A stretch of 64,000 nucleotides of DNA from JALZHR01 sp036388635 (GCA_036388635.1 DASVRL010000422.1:1-64000); one strand, 5' to 3'. Positions 16,411 through 24,315 are shown, counted from the stretch's first letter. Made by a program: numbers and translations. Notes: generated by a model not told the origin, from the letters alone.

Positions 16411-16648
16411 CGGGGACGCTCATATGAGATTTTTGCAGAAAACTACAATTCCAAATTTAGTGTCAATTTCTCAGTTAACACTAAATTTATTTCAAACTAA
16501 CAACCATTCAACTTTTATAATTAAGGTTGGACTTTCAGTAGAAAAAATAATCGACGATGAAATAGAATTATATAAATAGGAAAAATTCCAATATACAGTA
16601 TTATATTTCCCATTTTCATTTTATGCCCTAACTAACATACGCGTCCTC
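16411..16648. mobile_element. Possible MITE-like relic with imperfect terminal inverted repeats
   Basis: GGGGACGCTCATATG at about 16412-16426 is mirrored imperfectly by CATACGCGTCCTC at 16636-16648. The enclosed 240 bases are AT-rich and contain only a 51-codon frame. Target-site duplications were not evident. This is a tentative reading. Confidence 0.3.
16424..16579 (+). CDS. Possible 51-residue protein in the AT-rich island
   Basis: A short frame starting MRFLQKTTIPNLVSISQLTL and ending in FIIKVGLSVEKIIDDEIELY-K. The C-terminal half looks like real protein sequence and a GGGGA stretch lies about ten bases before the ATG. It matches no recognised family. It could be a gene fragment inside a mobile relic. 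Confidence 0.3.
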   Translation: MRFLQKTTIPNLVSISQLTLNLFQTNNHSTFIIKVGLSVEKIIDDEIELYK

Positions 16649-16693
16649 TCTGATCTCACAACTTCGCCTAAACCTTACTCCACTAAAATCCGC

Positions 16694-16724
16694 TTGACAT
16701 TTTTTAGAATTAGAATTATTCTAA
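16694..16724 (+). promoter_or_regulatory. Sigma-70 promoter with overlapping PerR/Fur-type operator
   Basis: TTGACA at 16694-16699 and TATTCT at 16717-16722 are separated by 17 bases, an excellent housekeeping promoter. TTAGAATTATTCTAA at 16710-16724 is a perfect 7-1-7 inverted repeat of the PerR/Fur-box type, and an extra TTAGAAT half-site lies at 16704. The operator covers the -10 box, so binding would block polymerase. This predicts autoregulation of the regulator gene that starts at 16742, with the peroxiredoxin co-controlled. Confidence 0.85.
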
Positions 16725-16741
16725 ATCTAACTTAGGACACA

Positions 16742-17146
16742 ATGAGCGTATCAGTAAATATAAAAGATTTAGGTTTGACCCGGCAGCGCGAGGTCGTTTT
16801 GCAGGTTATCCGCGCTGCCGAAGAGCATCTGACGGCAAACGAGGTTTTCGACAAAGCCAAGCAGCTTTTGCCGAGCATCAGTTTCGCGACGGTTTACAAT
16901 TCGCTGCGTTATCTGAAAGACGCCGGGCACATCGCGGAAATCAGCTTCGGCAACGGCGCGAGCCGTTTTGATTCGATGACTTCCAGGCACGACCACGCCA
17001 TCTGCACCAAATGCGGGAAGCTGGTCGATATGGAAATAGAGCTTCCGCCGGAAGTCGTTAATTTCGCGGCGGAATTTTCCAAATTCAAACTTGAATCCAT
17101 CGAATTAACTCTGCGCGGATTATGTCCTAATTGCAGTAATACTTAA
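16742..17146 (+). CDS. perR: Fur-family peroxide-responsive repressor, PerR type
   Basis: A 134-residue Fur-family protein with a winged-helix DNA-binding domain (SFATVYNSLRYLKDAGHIAE) and a zinc-binding dimerisation domain with CTKC (88-91) and CPNC near the end. The regulatory metal ligands of Bacillus PerR (His37, Asp85, His91, His93, Asp104) are all matched at a constant offset of eight: His29, Asp77, His83, His85, Asp96. Asp at the last position is the feature that separates PerR from Fur. It should sense peroxide through iron-catalysed His oxidation and repress its own promoter and the peroxiredoxin gene 26 bases downstream. Confidence 0.93.
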   Translation: MSVSVNIKDLGLTRQREVVLQVIRAAEEHLTANEVFDKAKQLLPSISFATVYNSLRYLKDAGHIAEISFGNGASRFDSMTSRHDHAICTKCGKLVDMEIELPPEVVNFAAEFSKFKLESIELTLRGLCPNCSNT

Positions 17147-17172
17147 TTTTAACAAATCAAGGAGATTTTTTT

Positions 17173-17760
17173 ATGGCGACAGCTACAGGAACAGCGACGG
17201 AAAATACTGCGACGACGACTTTGGCGAAAGTCGGACAACCGGCGCCGGATTTTAATATGCCTTCGACCAAGAATATGGAAACGCTGGCGGAAAACGTCAA
17301 GCTTTCCGATTACAAAGGCAAATGGTTGATTTTATTGTTTTACCCGCTCGATTTTACATTCGTCTGCCCGACGGAATTGACCGCTTTTTCGGACAGACTC
17401 GACGAACTGACCGGCATCGGCGCGGAAGTTATCGGCGTTTCGACCGATTCGGTTCATTCGCATCGCGCGTGGATTAAAACGCCGCGCGACCAGAACGGCG
17501 TTGCGGATTTGCAATATCCGCTTGCCTCGGACACGGGCGGCAGACTCGCGGCGAAATACAACATTCTGGTGGAAGAAGAAGGCATCGCGCTGCGCGGACT
17601 TTTCATTATCAATCCGGAAGGCATTCTGCAGTATGCGGTCGTTCACGATTTGAACATCGGACGCTCGGTTGACGAAACGCTGCGCGTTCTGCAAGGATTG
17701 CAAACCGGCGGATTGTGTGCGGCTGACTGGACGCCCGGACAGGAAAACTTAAAAGTATAA
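17173..17760 (+). CDS. 2-Cys peroxiredoxin (AhpC/Prx1 type)
   Basis: A 195-residue typical 2-Cys peroxiredoxin that reduces hydrogen peroxide and organic peroxides in the cytoplasm. The peroxidatic Cys65 is in FYPLDFTFVCPTELTAFS and the resolving Cys182 is in GGLCAADW near the C-terminus. An N-terminal Ala/Thr-rich tail (about 18 residues) is longer than usual. It follows the PerR-type gene by 26 bases and has AAGGAG before its ATG, so it is probably in the PerR operon. The likely electron donor is a thioredoxin; a thioredoxin-like gene follows. Confidence 0.95.
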   Translation: MATATGTATENTATTTLAKVGQPAPDFNMPSTKNMETLAENVKLSDYKGKWLILLFYPLDFTFVCPTELTAFSDRLDELTGIGAEVIGVSTDSVHSHRAWIKTPRDQNGVADLQYPLASDTGGRLAAKYNILVEEEGIALRGLFIINPEGILQYAVVHDLNIGRSVDETLRVLQGLQTGGLCAADWTPGQENLKV

Positions 17761-17849
17761 CTTTTAGAACAGGTTACAAGAGGCGAGAGAACAGCGATAT
17801 TCTTTCGTCTCTTACTTTTTTTATGCATAAGTGGAAAAATAATTTATGC

Positions 17850-18015
17850 GAACAAGCGGGAAGAAACGCCTGCTGCCAAGGTCTGGGGCTAAGCTCGGAT
17901 AATCAGGAAAACGCGCAGACAGCGTAAAATTTATTTACTGAAGCCCTTTTGTAGCGCGGCGTAATTGTTGTAAGACAAAAGGCTTCTGCCGGAAAGGCTA
18001 TTTTATATTTTTATA
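17850..18015 (+). ncRNA. Possible structured 5' leader of the thioredoxin-like gene
   Basis: Two stems are visible. GCTG-GTCTG (about 17872-17885) can pair with CAGAC-AGC (17916-17923). AAGCCCTTTTGT (17941-17952) pairs with ACAAAAGGCTT (17975-17985). It ends in GGCTTCTGCCGGAAAGGCTA followed by a T-rich run just before the ribosome binding site. A similar GCC-GG-AGGCT end occurs near 40100. No riboswitch class was recognised. Confidence 0.4.
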
Positions 18016-18032
18016 TTAAGAGGTGATTTAAT

Positions 18033-18512
18033 ATGCCGATGAGAATTGGAGACGCGCGCCCGTCGTTTGAAGGCGCGACCGAGTGGCTCAACGAATTGCA
18101 GGAAACCGCCGACGATTATGTCAACGGTCAGCCGACGCTCGTTTATTTCTGGGCGACGAGCTGCGGAATCTGCAAGGAAAATATGCCGAAATTGCAGGAA
18201 TTAAAAGCGAAATTTAAAGACCAGGGCTTGCGCACGGTGGCGATTCATATGCCGCGCTACGAAGCCGACACGGATTTGGAAAAAGTCAAAGCGACCATTG
18301 CCGAACATTGCATTGACGACGTCTGCGCCATCGACAACCAGCACAAATTAAAGGAAGCCTTTCTGAACGAACAGGGCTGGGTTCCGGTTTATTATCTGTT
18401 TGACGCGGACGGAAAATTGAAATCGCGCGCGGCGGGCGAATTCGGCGTCAACGTTTTGAACGGCGCGCTCGAAAAAATGTTTCCCGCGCAGTCCAGCGAA
18501 GCAAACGCTTAG
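18033..18512 (+). CDS. Thioredoxin-like (TlpA-type) cytoplasmic oxidoreductase
   Basis: A 159-residue thioredoxin-fold protein with a complete redox motif, CGIC (Cys44, Cys47), in LVYFWATSCGICKENMPKLQ, and the cis-Pro loop GWVPVYYLFD. It lacks a signal peptide, unlike most TlpA relatives, so it works in the cytoplasm. It is downstream of the peroxiredoxin gene and is a reasonable electron donor for it, but a 270-base gap with a structured leader suggests separate control. AGAGGTGATTTAAT precedes the ATG. Confidence 0.87.
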   Translation: MPMRIGDARPSFEGATEWLNELQETADDYVNGQPTLVYFWATSCGICKENMPKLQELKAKFKDQGLRTVAIHMPRYEADTDLEKVKATIAEHCIDDVCAIDNQHKLKEAFLNEQGWVPVYYLFDADGKLKSRAAGEFGVNVLNGALEKMFPAQSSEANA

Positions 18513-18530
18513 TTTTACAAAAACAGGCGC

Positions 18531-18560
18531 AAACGCCAGAGCAGCGCCGGAGCGTTTTTT
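18531..18560 (+). terminator. Probable terminator after the thioredoxin-like gene
   Basis: AAACGC at 18531-18536 pairs with GCGTTT at 18552-18557, with an irregular GC-rich interior and a following T-run. Confidence 0.5.
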
Positions 18561-18638
18561 TGAACGAAAAGTGAAAAGTGAAAAGTGGATAGTGAAAACA
18601 CTATTCACTTTTCACTTTTCGACACACTCCGGCGCTGC
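18541..18638. repeat. Heptad palindrome C (GAAAAGT units) nested in a 12-base inverted repeat
   Basis: Eight seven-base units lie end to end at 18566-18621: GAAAAGT three times, GGATAGT, GAAAACA, CTATTCA, CTTTTCA, CTTTTCG. The second half is the complement of the first. Outside it, GCAGCGCCGGAG (18541-18552) pairs perfectly with CTCCGGCGCTGC (18627-18638). It lies between two convergent genes. Confidence 0.88.
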
Positions 18639-18656
18639 CGGCGTTTCTGCTTTTAT

Positions 18657-20033
18657 TTAATCGCAGCTGCAATCGCAGCATCCGTCGCAACCGCAATTAT
18701 CACAACACCCGCTGCAACAATTGCAGCCTTCACAACAGCTGCTACTGCCCTCGCCGCCGCAATCGCAGCAGCAACATTCGCAAGAATCGCACCAACCTTC
18801 ACCGCCGCCCGAATCGCCGCTGCTTCCTTTTCTGAGTTTCTTTTTGCGACCTTCTTTGGTTAAAAGCTCTTCGGGATTTTCCATCAAAATCGTTTTTGGA
18901 AAAGCCAGAACCGACCCGAAAATTGCGCCGAGAAACATCAGGTTAAAACTCAAATCAAAACATTCGCGCGCCGATTTTGCATCTTTCGTCTGCGCGGGCG
19001 CAACGAGGGCAAAGGCAAACACGAAAATAAAAACCAGCGGCATCTGCCACGAAAACCCGCCCGCCATTTTGCGCGCCGCTCGCGCCGCGTTTTGCCACCT
19101 TTCCGAAAAACTTTGTTTACGTCCGGGCGGGCAAGCTTTTTTCGTTTTCAAAACGGGCAAGGATGTTTTCAGTTTTCTTTGCAGATTCTGCTTGAGACGC
19201 GAGACAAAAAGCGTTTTTTGATTTTCCGCAATTGGTAATTTGTAAATTTCGGCGGTGATTTCGCTTTCCAGTTTCTGCAAAATCGAAATGATTTTTCGCT
19301 TGATTTCAGCCGGAATTTTTTCTTCATCCTGGCGAAACGCGGCGCGAATCGCATTGAATTGTTTGCGCCGGAAATCTTTCTCGTAATCTTCAAAAGCGTC
19401 GAGCAGGTAAATCAATTTTCCGAAGCGAAAACCGATTTCCGCAGCCGAATTTTCAAGCCGGCTTTTGCCGGTTAGCCTCGCGCCTTCGCCGAAAAAAATC
19501 GCGGTCGCCTCGGCGGTCGGGCGCGAAAGCTCATTTAAAATTTCGCCCGGAGTTTTGTTCGATTGCCGGGAAGCGGTCTCGATTGTTTCCTGAGCGGACA
19601 AAATTTTCCGAACCGTTTCAAACGGAAATTTCCATTCCTCCAGCTTTCTTTGCGCCTTTTGAAAACTGTTCGAGAAAGTTTTTCGCGCGATTTTGCCCGC
19701 GCGGGAATTTTCATCCGTGATTTTGTCGGCAAGCTTGAATTCGGCGAGGATGAGATTAGCCGTTGCCGCAAATTCGAGCGGCAGAGGCATCTCGTTTTTC
19801 GGCAAACTCAAACAATTGTAAGATTGATAAGCGCTCTGCCAATCCCGTACATTTTCGTCATTGAGACTCGTTAAAAGCTCTGCCAGAAAAACCGTGTCGT
19901 GATTAAGCAGAAATCGCGATTTTTGCCCGTAAAGACTGCCGATGGTCTTGCACGTTCCGCAATAATGAAGCCGCCGGAAATTTTTCTCCGCGTCGGACAT
20001 TCCGCATTTTTTGACCCGCATCAAGCCGAACAT
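18657..20033 (-). CDS. DUF5685 family protein with an extreme Cys-rich C-terminal tail
   Basis: A 458-residue protein with the DUF5685 N-terminus (RRLHYCGTCKTIGSLYGQKS), a helical body resembling an isoprenoid-synthase-like fold in layout, a membrane segment (MPLVFIFVFAFALVAPAQ) at about 340 and a second one near 375. After a basic KKKLRKG stretch the last 44 residues contain 20 cysteines with Gly, Ser and Asp (for example CDSCECCCCDC, CCEGCNCCSGCC). This looks like a metal- or cluster-binding tail. It is the last gene of a four-gene minus-strand unit. Its function is unknown. Confidence 0.82.
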   Translation of the reverse strand: MFGLMRVKKCGMSDAEKNFRRLHYCGTCKTIGSLYGQKSRFLLNHDTVFLAELLTSLNDENVRDWQSAYQSYNCLSLPKNEMPLPLEFAATANLILAEFKLADKITDENSRAGKIARKTFSNSFQKAQRKLEEWKFPFETVRKILSAQETIETASRQSNKTPGEILNELSRPTAEATAIFFGEGARLTGKSRLENSAAEIGFRFGKLIYLLDAFEDYEKDFRRKQFNAIRAAFRQDEEKIPAEIKRKIISILQKLESEITAEIYKLPIAENQKTLFVSRLKQNLQRKLKTSLPVLKTKKACPPGRKQSFSERWQNAARAARKMAGGFSWQMPLVFIFVFAFALVAPAQTKDAKSARECFDLSFNLMFLGAIFGSVLAFPKTILMENPEELLTKEGRKKKLRKGSSGDSGGGEGWCDSCECCCCDCGGEGSSSCCEGCNCCSGCCDNCGCDGCCDCSCD

Positions 20034-20041
20034 TTTTCACC

Positions 20042-20575
20042 TCAGAAATTAAGAGAATCCCAGATTCCCCTGAAAACAGTTCCCAAAATATACAAGCTTA
20101 CTAAAATCGAGCCGACCAGAATGGCGATTAAAATCAGGATTACCAGCAGCACGAAAATATAATCGCCCGCTGTGCCCTTGTCTTTTCCCGTCGCGCGTTC
20201 GCGAATCAAATCCATATTCTGCTTGTTCGATTTCCAGAAAAAATCGAACGCGTCGCCCAGAAACGGAATCGCGCCGACCACATAATCGAGCCCGATATTG
20301 AAAGCCATCCGGAGCAGCGTGATTTTCGGCACGCCGTAGCGCACGCCGGCGACGAGAATATAAAACGAAAGAAGCGACGTCGCCATATCGCCGACGTTCG
20401 GAACCAAGCCGATCAGCGCGTCAAGCCCGAAACGCCAGCCGACGACCGGAATTTTCACCCAATCGTCGAGATAGCGCGAAAGGCTTTCCAGACTTTCTTC
20501 CAGCTCGATTCGTTTGCGTTCTTCTTTTGATAAGCCGAAAGCGTTTCGTTTTTGAATTTCTTCCTGTAATTTCAT
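20042..20575 (-). CDS. DUF4112 family membrane protein
   Basis: A 177-residue protein matching the DUF4112 pattern: IPVVGWRFGLDALIGLVPNV, GDMATSLLSFYILVAGVRYG and VVGAIPFLGDAFDFFWKSN. Two paired hydrophobic segments and a C-terminal membrane helix (YIFVLLVILILIAILVGSIL) place it in the inner membrane. The function of the family is unknown. It sits 8 bases before the DUF5685 gene and 27 bases after the preceding small gene, so it is in the same transcription unit. Confidence 0.88.
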   Translation of the reverse strand: MKLQEEIQKRNAFGLSKEERKRIELEESLESLSRYLDDWVKIPVVGWRFGLDALIGLVPNVGDMATSLLSFYILVAGVRYGVPKITLLRMAFNIGLDYVVGAIPFLGDAFDFFWKSNKQNMDLIRERATGKDKGTAGDYIFVLLVILILIAILVGSILVSLYILGTVFRGIWDSLNF

Positions 20576-20602
20576 AGTTTCAATAAATCGCGTTGAGATT
20601 TT

Positions 20603-21034
20603 CTAATTTCCACTCGTTTTCATCACGAACAAAGAAAACGAAACGTTTTCCAGATGTCCTTCATAATAATCACGCCGCGAAACCCAATACGAGAGCGAAA
20701 TTTTATCGGCGGAATCCTCTCTTCCGCCGATTCTCCAGTTTTCAATTTTGTATCTGGTTTCATTTTCCAGAAATTGATTCTTCCGGTCGTCGCTCGTGTC
20801 GTTTAAGTATGGAATTATCGCTTCCGTGTTGCCGTTTTTTAATTCTCGCAAAACTTCCTCAGCCATTTTTTCCGGCTGTTTATTACGAAAGGGATTCATC
20901 AAACAATAATCTCTCGGTCGAATCGAGTCGTCGAGAGAAGCGCACAGGAGCGCCGGGCGGGAATTTCGCTGCAAATATAAAAGAAGAGAAACGGCAATAA
21001 AGAAAATCAAAATTGATATAACGACTTTTTTCAT
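20603..21034 (-). CDS. Membrane-anchored small protein, unknown
   Basis: A 143-residue protein with an N-terminal signal anchor (MKKVVISILIFFIAVSLLLY) and a soluble, charged domain that ends in a beta-rich HLENVSFSLFVMKTSGN. No family was recognised; the domain has the size of small NTF2-like or DUF4878-like domains. Its ATG overlaps the stop codon of the HEAT-cyclophilin gene by four bases, which indicates translational coupling. Confidence 0.72.
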   Translation of the reverse strand: MKKVVISILIFFIAVSLLLYLQRNSRPALLCASLDDSIRPRDYCLMNPFRNKQPEKMAEEVLRELKNGNTEAIIPYLNDTSDDRKNQFLENETRYKIENWRIGGREDSADKISLSYWVSRRDYYEGHLENVSFSLFVMKTSGN

Positions 21035-23250
21035 TTCTTTCTTTGCCTTTTCGCTGCCGGGCGAAAAACGCTTTCCATAATCTGCACTTTCAAAATTTTA
21101 TCGCCGCGCGCCAGATTATCTACGATTTTCATGTCGCTTTCGTTCACTCGACCGAAAACCGTGTAGCCGCCGTCCAGATGCGGCGTCTGCGAATGCGTCA
21201 CAAACCACTGCGAGCCGCCCGTGTCTTTCCCGGACAGAGCCATTCCGACCGCGCCGCGCTCGTAAGGAATCGGGTTGATTTCGCAGCGAATCTGCCAGCC
21301 CGGACCGCCGTTGCCGTCGCCGCGCGGGTCGCCGTCCTGCATCACGAAATTCGGGACGACGCGATGAATCGAAACGTTGTTGTAATAACCCGAGCGCGCC
21401 AGCTTAATGAAATTATCGACCGCGAGCGGCGCGTCTTCCGGGAAAAAGTCAATCGTGAACGCGCCTTTTTCGGTCGTCACGACGGCTTTCACCTGCCCGT
21501 TTTTGCGCGAAACGGCGCGCGTGTAATCGGCTGGCGTATTCAGGATTTGTCCGAGCCGCGAGCCGTAGCCGTACGGCAAAACTCTTTCCTGTCCCTTGCC
21601 GCTGGCGACTTCCAGCATCGTCGGAATGCCGGGCGAGTCTTTTTCCAGATCTTTCGTCCGCAAAAGCTCGAAGGCTTTTTTGCGAACGATGTAATCTTTG
21701 GAACTAAGCGCAATCAGAAGATTGCCGGTCGATTTGCTGCGGTCTAATTTGAACAGCGCGTCCATAATCGCCAGCAGCGCGTCGTTGTAATCGCCGTCGG
21801 TCAAAAGAGCCTTCGTAAAAGCGCTTTCCAGAGCCTTGAAATTTTCTTCCGTCAACGGTCGCTCGGCGATAAGCTCGGCGGCGGTCGCGCGCAGGAAAAC
21901 GTCTGGATTCTCCATCTGAGCGCGCAAAATTTGGTCGAGATTGTCCGGTTTGAGAGCCGCCAGAGCGCGCAGCATATCCGGCAAAGCCTTCATCATTTCG
22001 TGCCGATAAGCAGTTTTCACGCCCGTAATGCTGCCGCTGAGATACGAAGTTAAAGTTTCGCCCGCGCGAACTTTCAGCGAAACGTTTTCCGAATTCCCGA
22101 AATCGCCCAAGCCCTGCGCGTAAGCCGAGGCGACGCGCCAATTCGCGTAACCGTTATTTTTCGTTTTGAATTCCGTCAAATATTTTTCCGGCGCGACGCG
22201 GGCGAAAGCGATTTCCGTTTCGGGCGATTGAAATTTATCGAGCTCACGGAAATTTCGTAAAAACTCCAGCGCGCCTTCGTCGTTTGAATTCGGCAAAAGC
22301 CTGCCGAGCGTCGCGGCAATTTCCAAAAGTTCGTTTTTCTGCCACGGATTCGCATTTTTCGCCTTCGCCAATGGATAAGCATCGAGAAGCTTGTTTCCGT
22401 AATCCAGCAAAGGCGCGACGGCTTTTTTGTCTTTTAAGCTGCCGAGCGCGCGAATAGCGCTGACGCGGACGCGCGAATCCTGATCTTTCGCCGCCGCTTC
22501 GATCAAAAGCGTCAACGCAGTTTTGTCTTCCGCGATTCCCAAAATTCGCGCCGCATTTGCCCGCGCTGTCGGCTCTTCGTCGGAAACGAGCATCGCGCGC
22601 AGCGGTTCGTTGTAGTTTTTGGCGCGCAGCCGCGCCAGAGTGTTACCGGCGTCGGCGCGAATCTGCGCGTCCGGGCTGGCGAGAAATTTTGATGCGACAA
22701 AATCGCCTTTCGCGGGGCGCGTTCGCAAAATGGCGGTTAAGCCGAGCAGAATCAGTTGTTTGTCCGGTCTGGGCTGGCGCGCTTCAAACTCGACGGCGTC
22801 GATAATCGCTTCGGCGAGCTCGTCGGATTTCTTTTTGTCGGCGGCGGCGATGGCGGCTCCGATTTTTCCGGCGGCTTCGAGACTCCGCGCTCGCACAACG
22901 GCGGAGTTTTTTTCGTTTTTGAGCGTTTCCAAAACGGCGTCCGCGCCTTTTACCGATTCGATTTCGCCGACGGCAAACGCCGCCATTGCGCGAACGGCGT
23001 CCGAATCTTTGTCCAGCAGATTGATCAGCGCGGGAATCGAGCGTTCGTCGCCGATTCTCCCGGCGGCGAGCGCGGCACGAGCGCGAATCTGCGCGTCCGG
23101 GTTCAGCAAAAGATTTTCCAGCGTTTTGTCATAGCGGCGCTCGTCTTCGGCGCGGACGATTTGCACCAGCACGGCGGTCGGAATCTGGGCAAACGCGGTT
23201 TGCGAAAAACAAACAAAGATGGCGAAGAAAATTAATAGAAGTTTTTTCAT
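21031..23250 (-). CDS. Secreted HEAT-repeat / cyclophilin peptidyl-prolyl isomerase fusion
   Basis: A 739-residue protein. After a signal peptide (MKKLLLIFFAIFVCFSQTAF-AQ) about 560 residues are HEAT/PBS-lyase-type repeats (for example AALAAGRIGDERSIPALINL and RVSAIRALGSLKDKKAVAPL). Residues from about 590 to 730 are a cyclophilin domain: FTIDFFPEDAPLAVDNFIKL, HRVVPNFVMQDGDP and GSQWFVTHSQTPHLDGGYTV. The cyclophilin Arg-Phe-Gln core (HRV, FVMQDGD) is kept, so isomerase activity is plausible. It probably acts as a periplasmic folding factor with a large repeat scaffold for clients. It is the first gene of a four-gene unit. Confidence 0.92.
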   Translation of the reverse strand: MKKLLLIFFAIFVCFSQTAFAQIPTAVLVQIVRAEDERRYDKTLENLLLNPDAQIRARAALAAGRIGDERSIPALINLLDKDSDAVRAMAAFAVGEIESVKGADAVLETLKNEKNSAVVRARSLEAAGKIGAAIAAADKKKSDELAEAIIDAVEFEARQPRPDKQLILLGLTAILRTRPAKGDFVASKFLASPDAQIRADAGNTLARLRAKNYNEPLRAMLVSDEEPTARANAARILGIAEDKTALTLLIEAAAKDQDSRVRVSAIRALGSLKDKKAVAPLLDYGNKLLDAYPLAKAKNANPWQKNELLEIAATLGRLLPNSNDEGALEFLRNFRELDKFQSPETEIAFARVAPEKYLTEFKTKNNGYANWRVASAYAQGLGDFGNSENVSLKVRAGETLTSYLSGSITGVKTAYRHEMMKALPDMLRALAALKPDNLDQILRAQMENPDVFLRATAAELIAERPLTEENFKALESAFTKALLTDGDYNDALLAIMDALFKLDRSKSTGNLLIALSSKDYIVRKKAFELLRTKDLEKDSPGIPTMLEVASGKGQERVLPYGYGSRLGQILNTPADYTRAVSRKNGQVKAVVTTEKGAFTIDFFPEDAPLAVDNFIKLARSGYYNNVSIHRVVPNFVMQDGDPRGDGNGGPGWQIRCEINPIPYERGAVGMALSGKDTGGSQWFVTHSQTPHLDGGYTVFGRVNESDMKIVDNLARGDKILKVQIMESVFRPAAKRQRKK

Positions 23251-23376
23251 TTTCGGATTACGGATTCTCTCGGAATATCGAGAATTATTTTACAACACAT
23301 CGGGAAATTTAAAAGAAAAACGAGCGCAGCTTTTGAATTTGCGCCCGCACCGGATTTTATCTTCGTCGATTCGTTT

Positions 23377-24315
23377 TTATTTTATCTTAATATTTTTGAC
23401 TTCGACTTTGCCCTGTATTTCGGGCGGCAGAACAATCTGCGGAAGGCTTTCGCCGTTTTCGTTTGGCGCGAATACGATTTGCAGCTCGTCGGCTCGGAGG
23501 TCTTCCAGAATCGAGCGCGCGCCGAACAGCAAAACGGTCGCATTTTTTGTTTCGGTTTCTGTTTTATAGGGCACGACAAACAATCTTTCGGTGCGTTTTT
23601 CGCCGATTCTGAAGGTGACGTCGACAATCGTATCGAGCAGCGTAATTTTAGGATTGACAACGTTTAAGCCGATTTGTCGCTGGGTAAAATCCTGTTTGTG
23701 ATTATCGAGCGTAATTTTTTCGGTGGAAATTGAATCGAGCGAGTTGACGAAGCTTTCCGGTCCGCGCACGCGCACTTTTGCCGGCACGACCATCTGCGCG
23801 TAAATCTCGAAACCGTCGGCGGTATTGCCTTCGATTTCCGGCTTGACCGAAATTTCGCGTTCTTCGACTCTTTCCAGCTTGACGGCGATTTTGCCGGGCT
23901 GAATCTCGTCGATTTTTAAGCCGCTCGGCAGCTCGACGTTTATGTTTTCCGGCGTCAGCTGAATGGTTCGCTCGCCCGCCGTGACGTCCGTCAAATCAAT
24001 GGAAACAACCAAATCTTCGCTTCTGAGGCGCGAAATTTTCGTTTTGTCGCCGGTGACAACGATATCGACTTCTTTCAAAGGCGAGTTGGTGGCGTCCATA
24101 TCGCTCGAAAAATTCAGAATCAGCGGGACGCTGTTCAATCGCCGGGAAGTCGGTTTTTGCAGTCCGGTGACGCCTAGCCACAATGCCGCCGTGATGCCGA
24201 GCGCCACGAGTTTCGTGCCCCAGTCTTCGAGAAAGACGCGGCGAATCGCGCGGCGAAAAAATATCTGCCGCTGCTCTTTTTCGAAAAATTTCTCGGTCGG
24301 AAACGAGAAAAGCAT
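23377..24315 (-). CDS. cdaR: CdaR-type YbbR-domain protein, regulator of diadenylate cyclase
   Basis: A protein of about 312 residues with one N-terminal membrane helix (LVALGITAALWLGVTGLQ) and tandem YbbR-like beta domains outside the cytoplasm, with repeating patterns such as VDIVVTGDKTKISRLRSEDL and KVRVRGPESFVNSLDSISTE. CdaR proteins bind and modulate the membrane diadenylate cyclase CdaA, whose gene lies directly upstream. The start at 24315 avoids the repeat-derived in-frame ATG at 24336; neither has a good ribosome binding site. Confidence 0.88.
   Translation of the reverse strand: MLFSFPTEKFFEKEQRQIFFRRAIRRVFLEDWGTKLVALGITAALWLGVTGLQKPTSRRLNSVPLILNFSSDMDATNSPLKEVDIVVTGDKTKISRLRSEDLVVSIDLTDVTAGERTIQLTPENINVELPSGLKIDEIQPGKIAVKLERVEEREISVKPEIEGNTADGFEIYAQMVVPAKVRVRGPESFVNSLDSISTEKITLDNHKQDFTQRQIGLNVVNPKITLLDTIVDVTFRIGEKRTERLFVVPYKTETETKNATVLLFGARSILEDLRADELQIVFAPNENGESLPQIVLPPEIQGKVEVKNIKIK

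Noticed and set aside
17850..18015. Known riboswitch class before the thioredoxin-like gene
   Set aside because: I compared by eye with cobalamin, SAM, c-di-GMP, TPP and fluoride core motifs and none fit.
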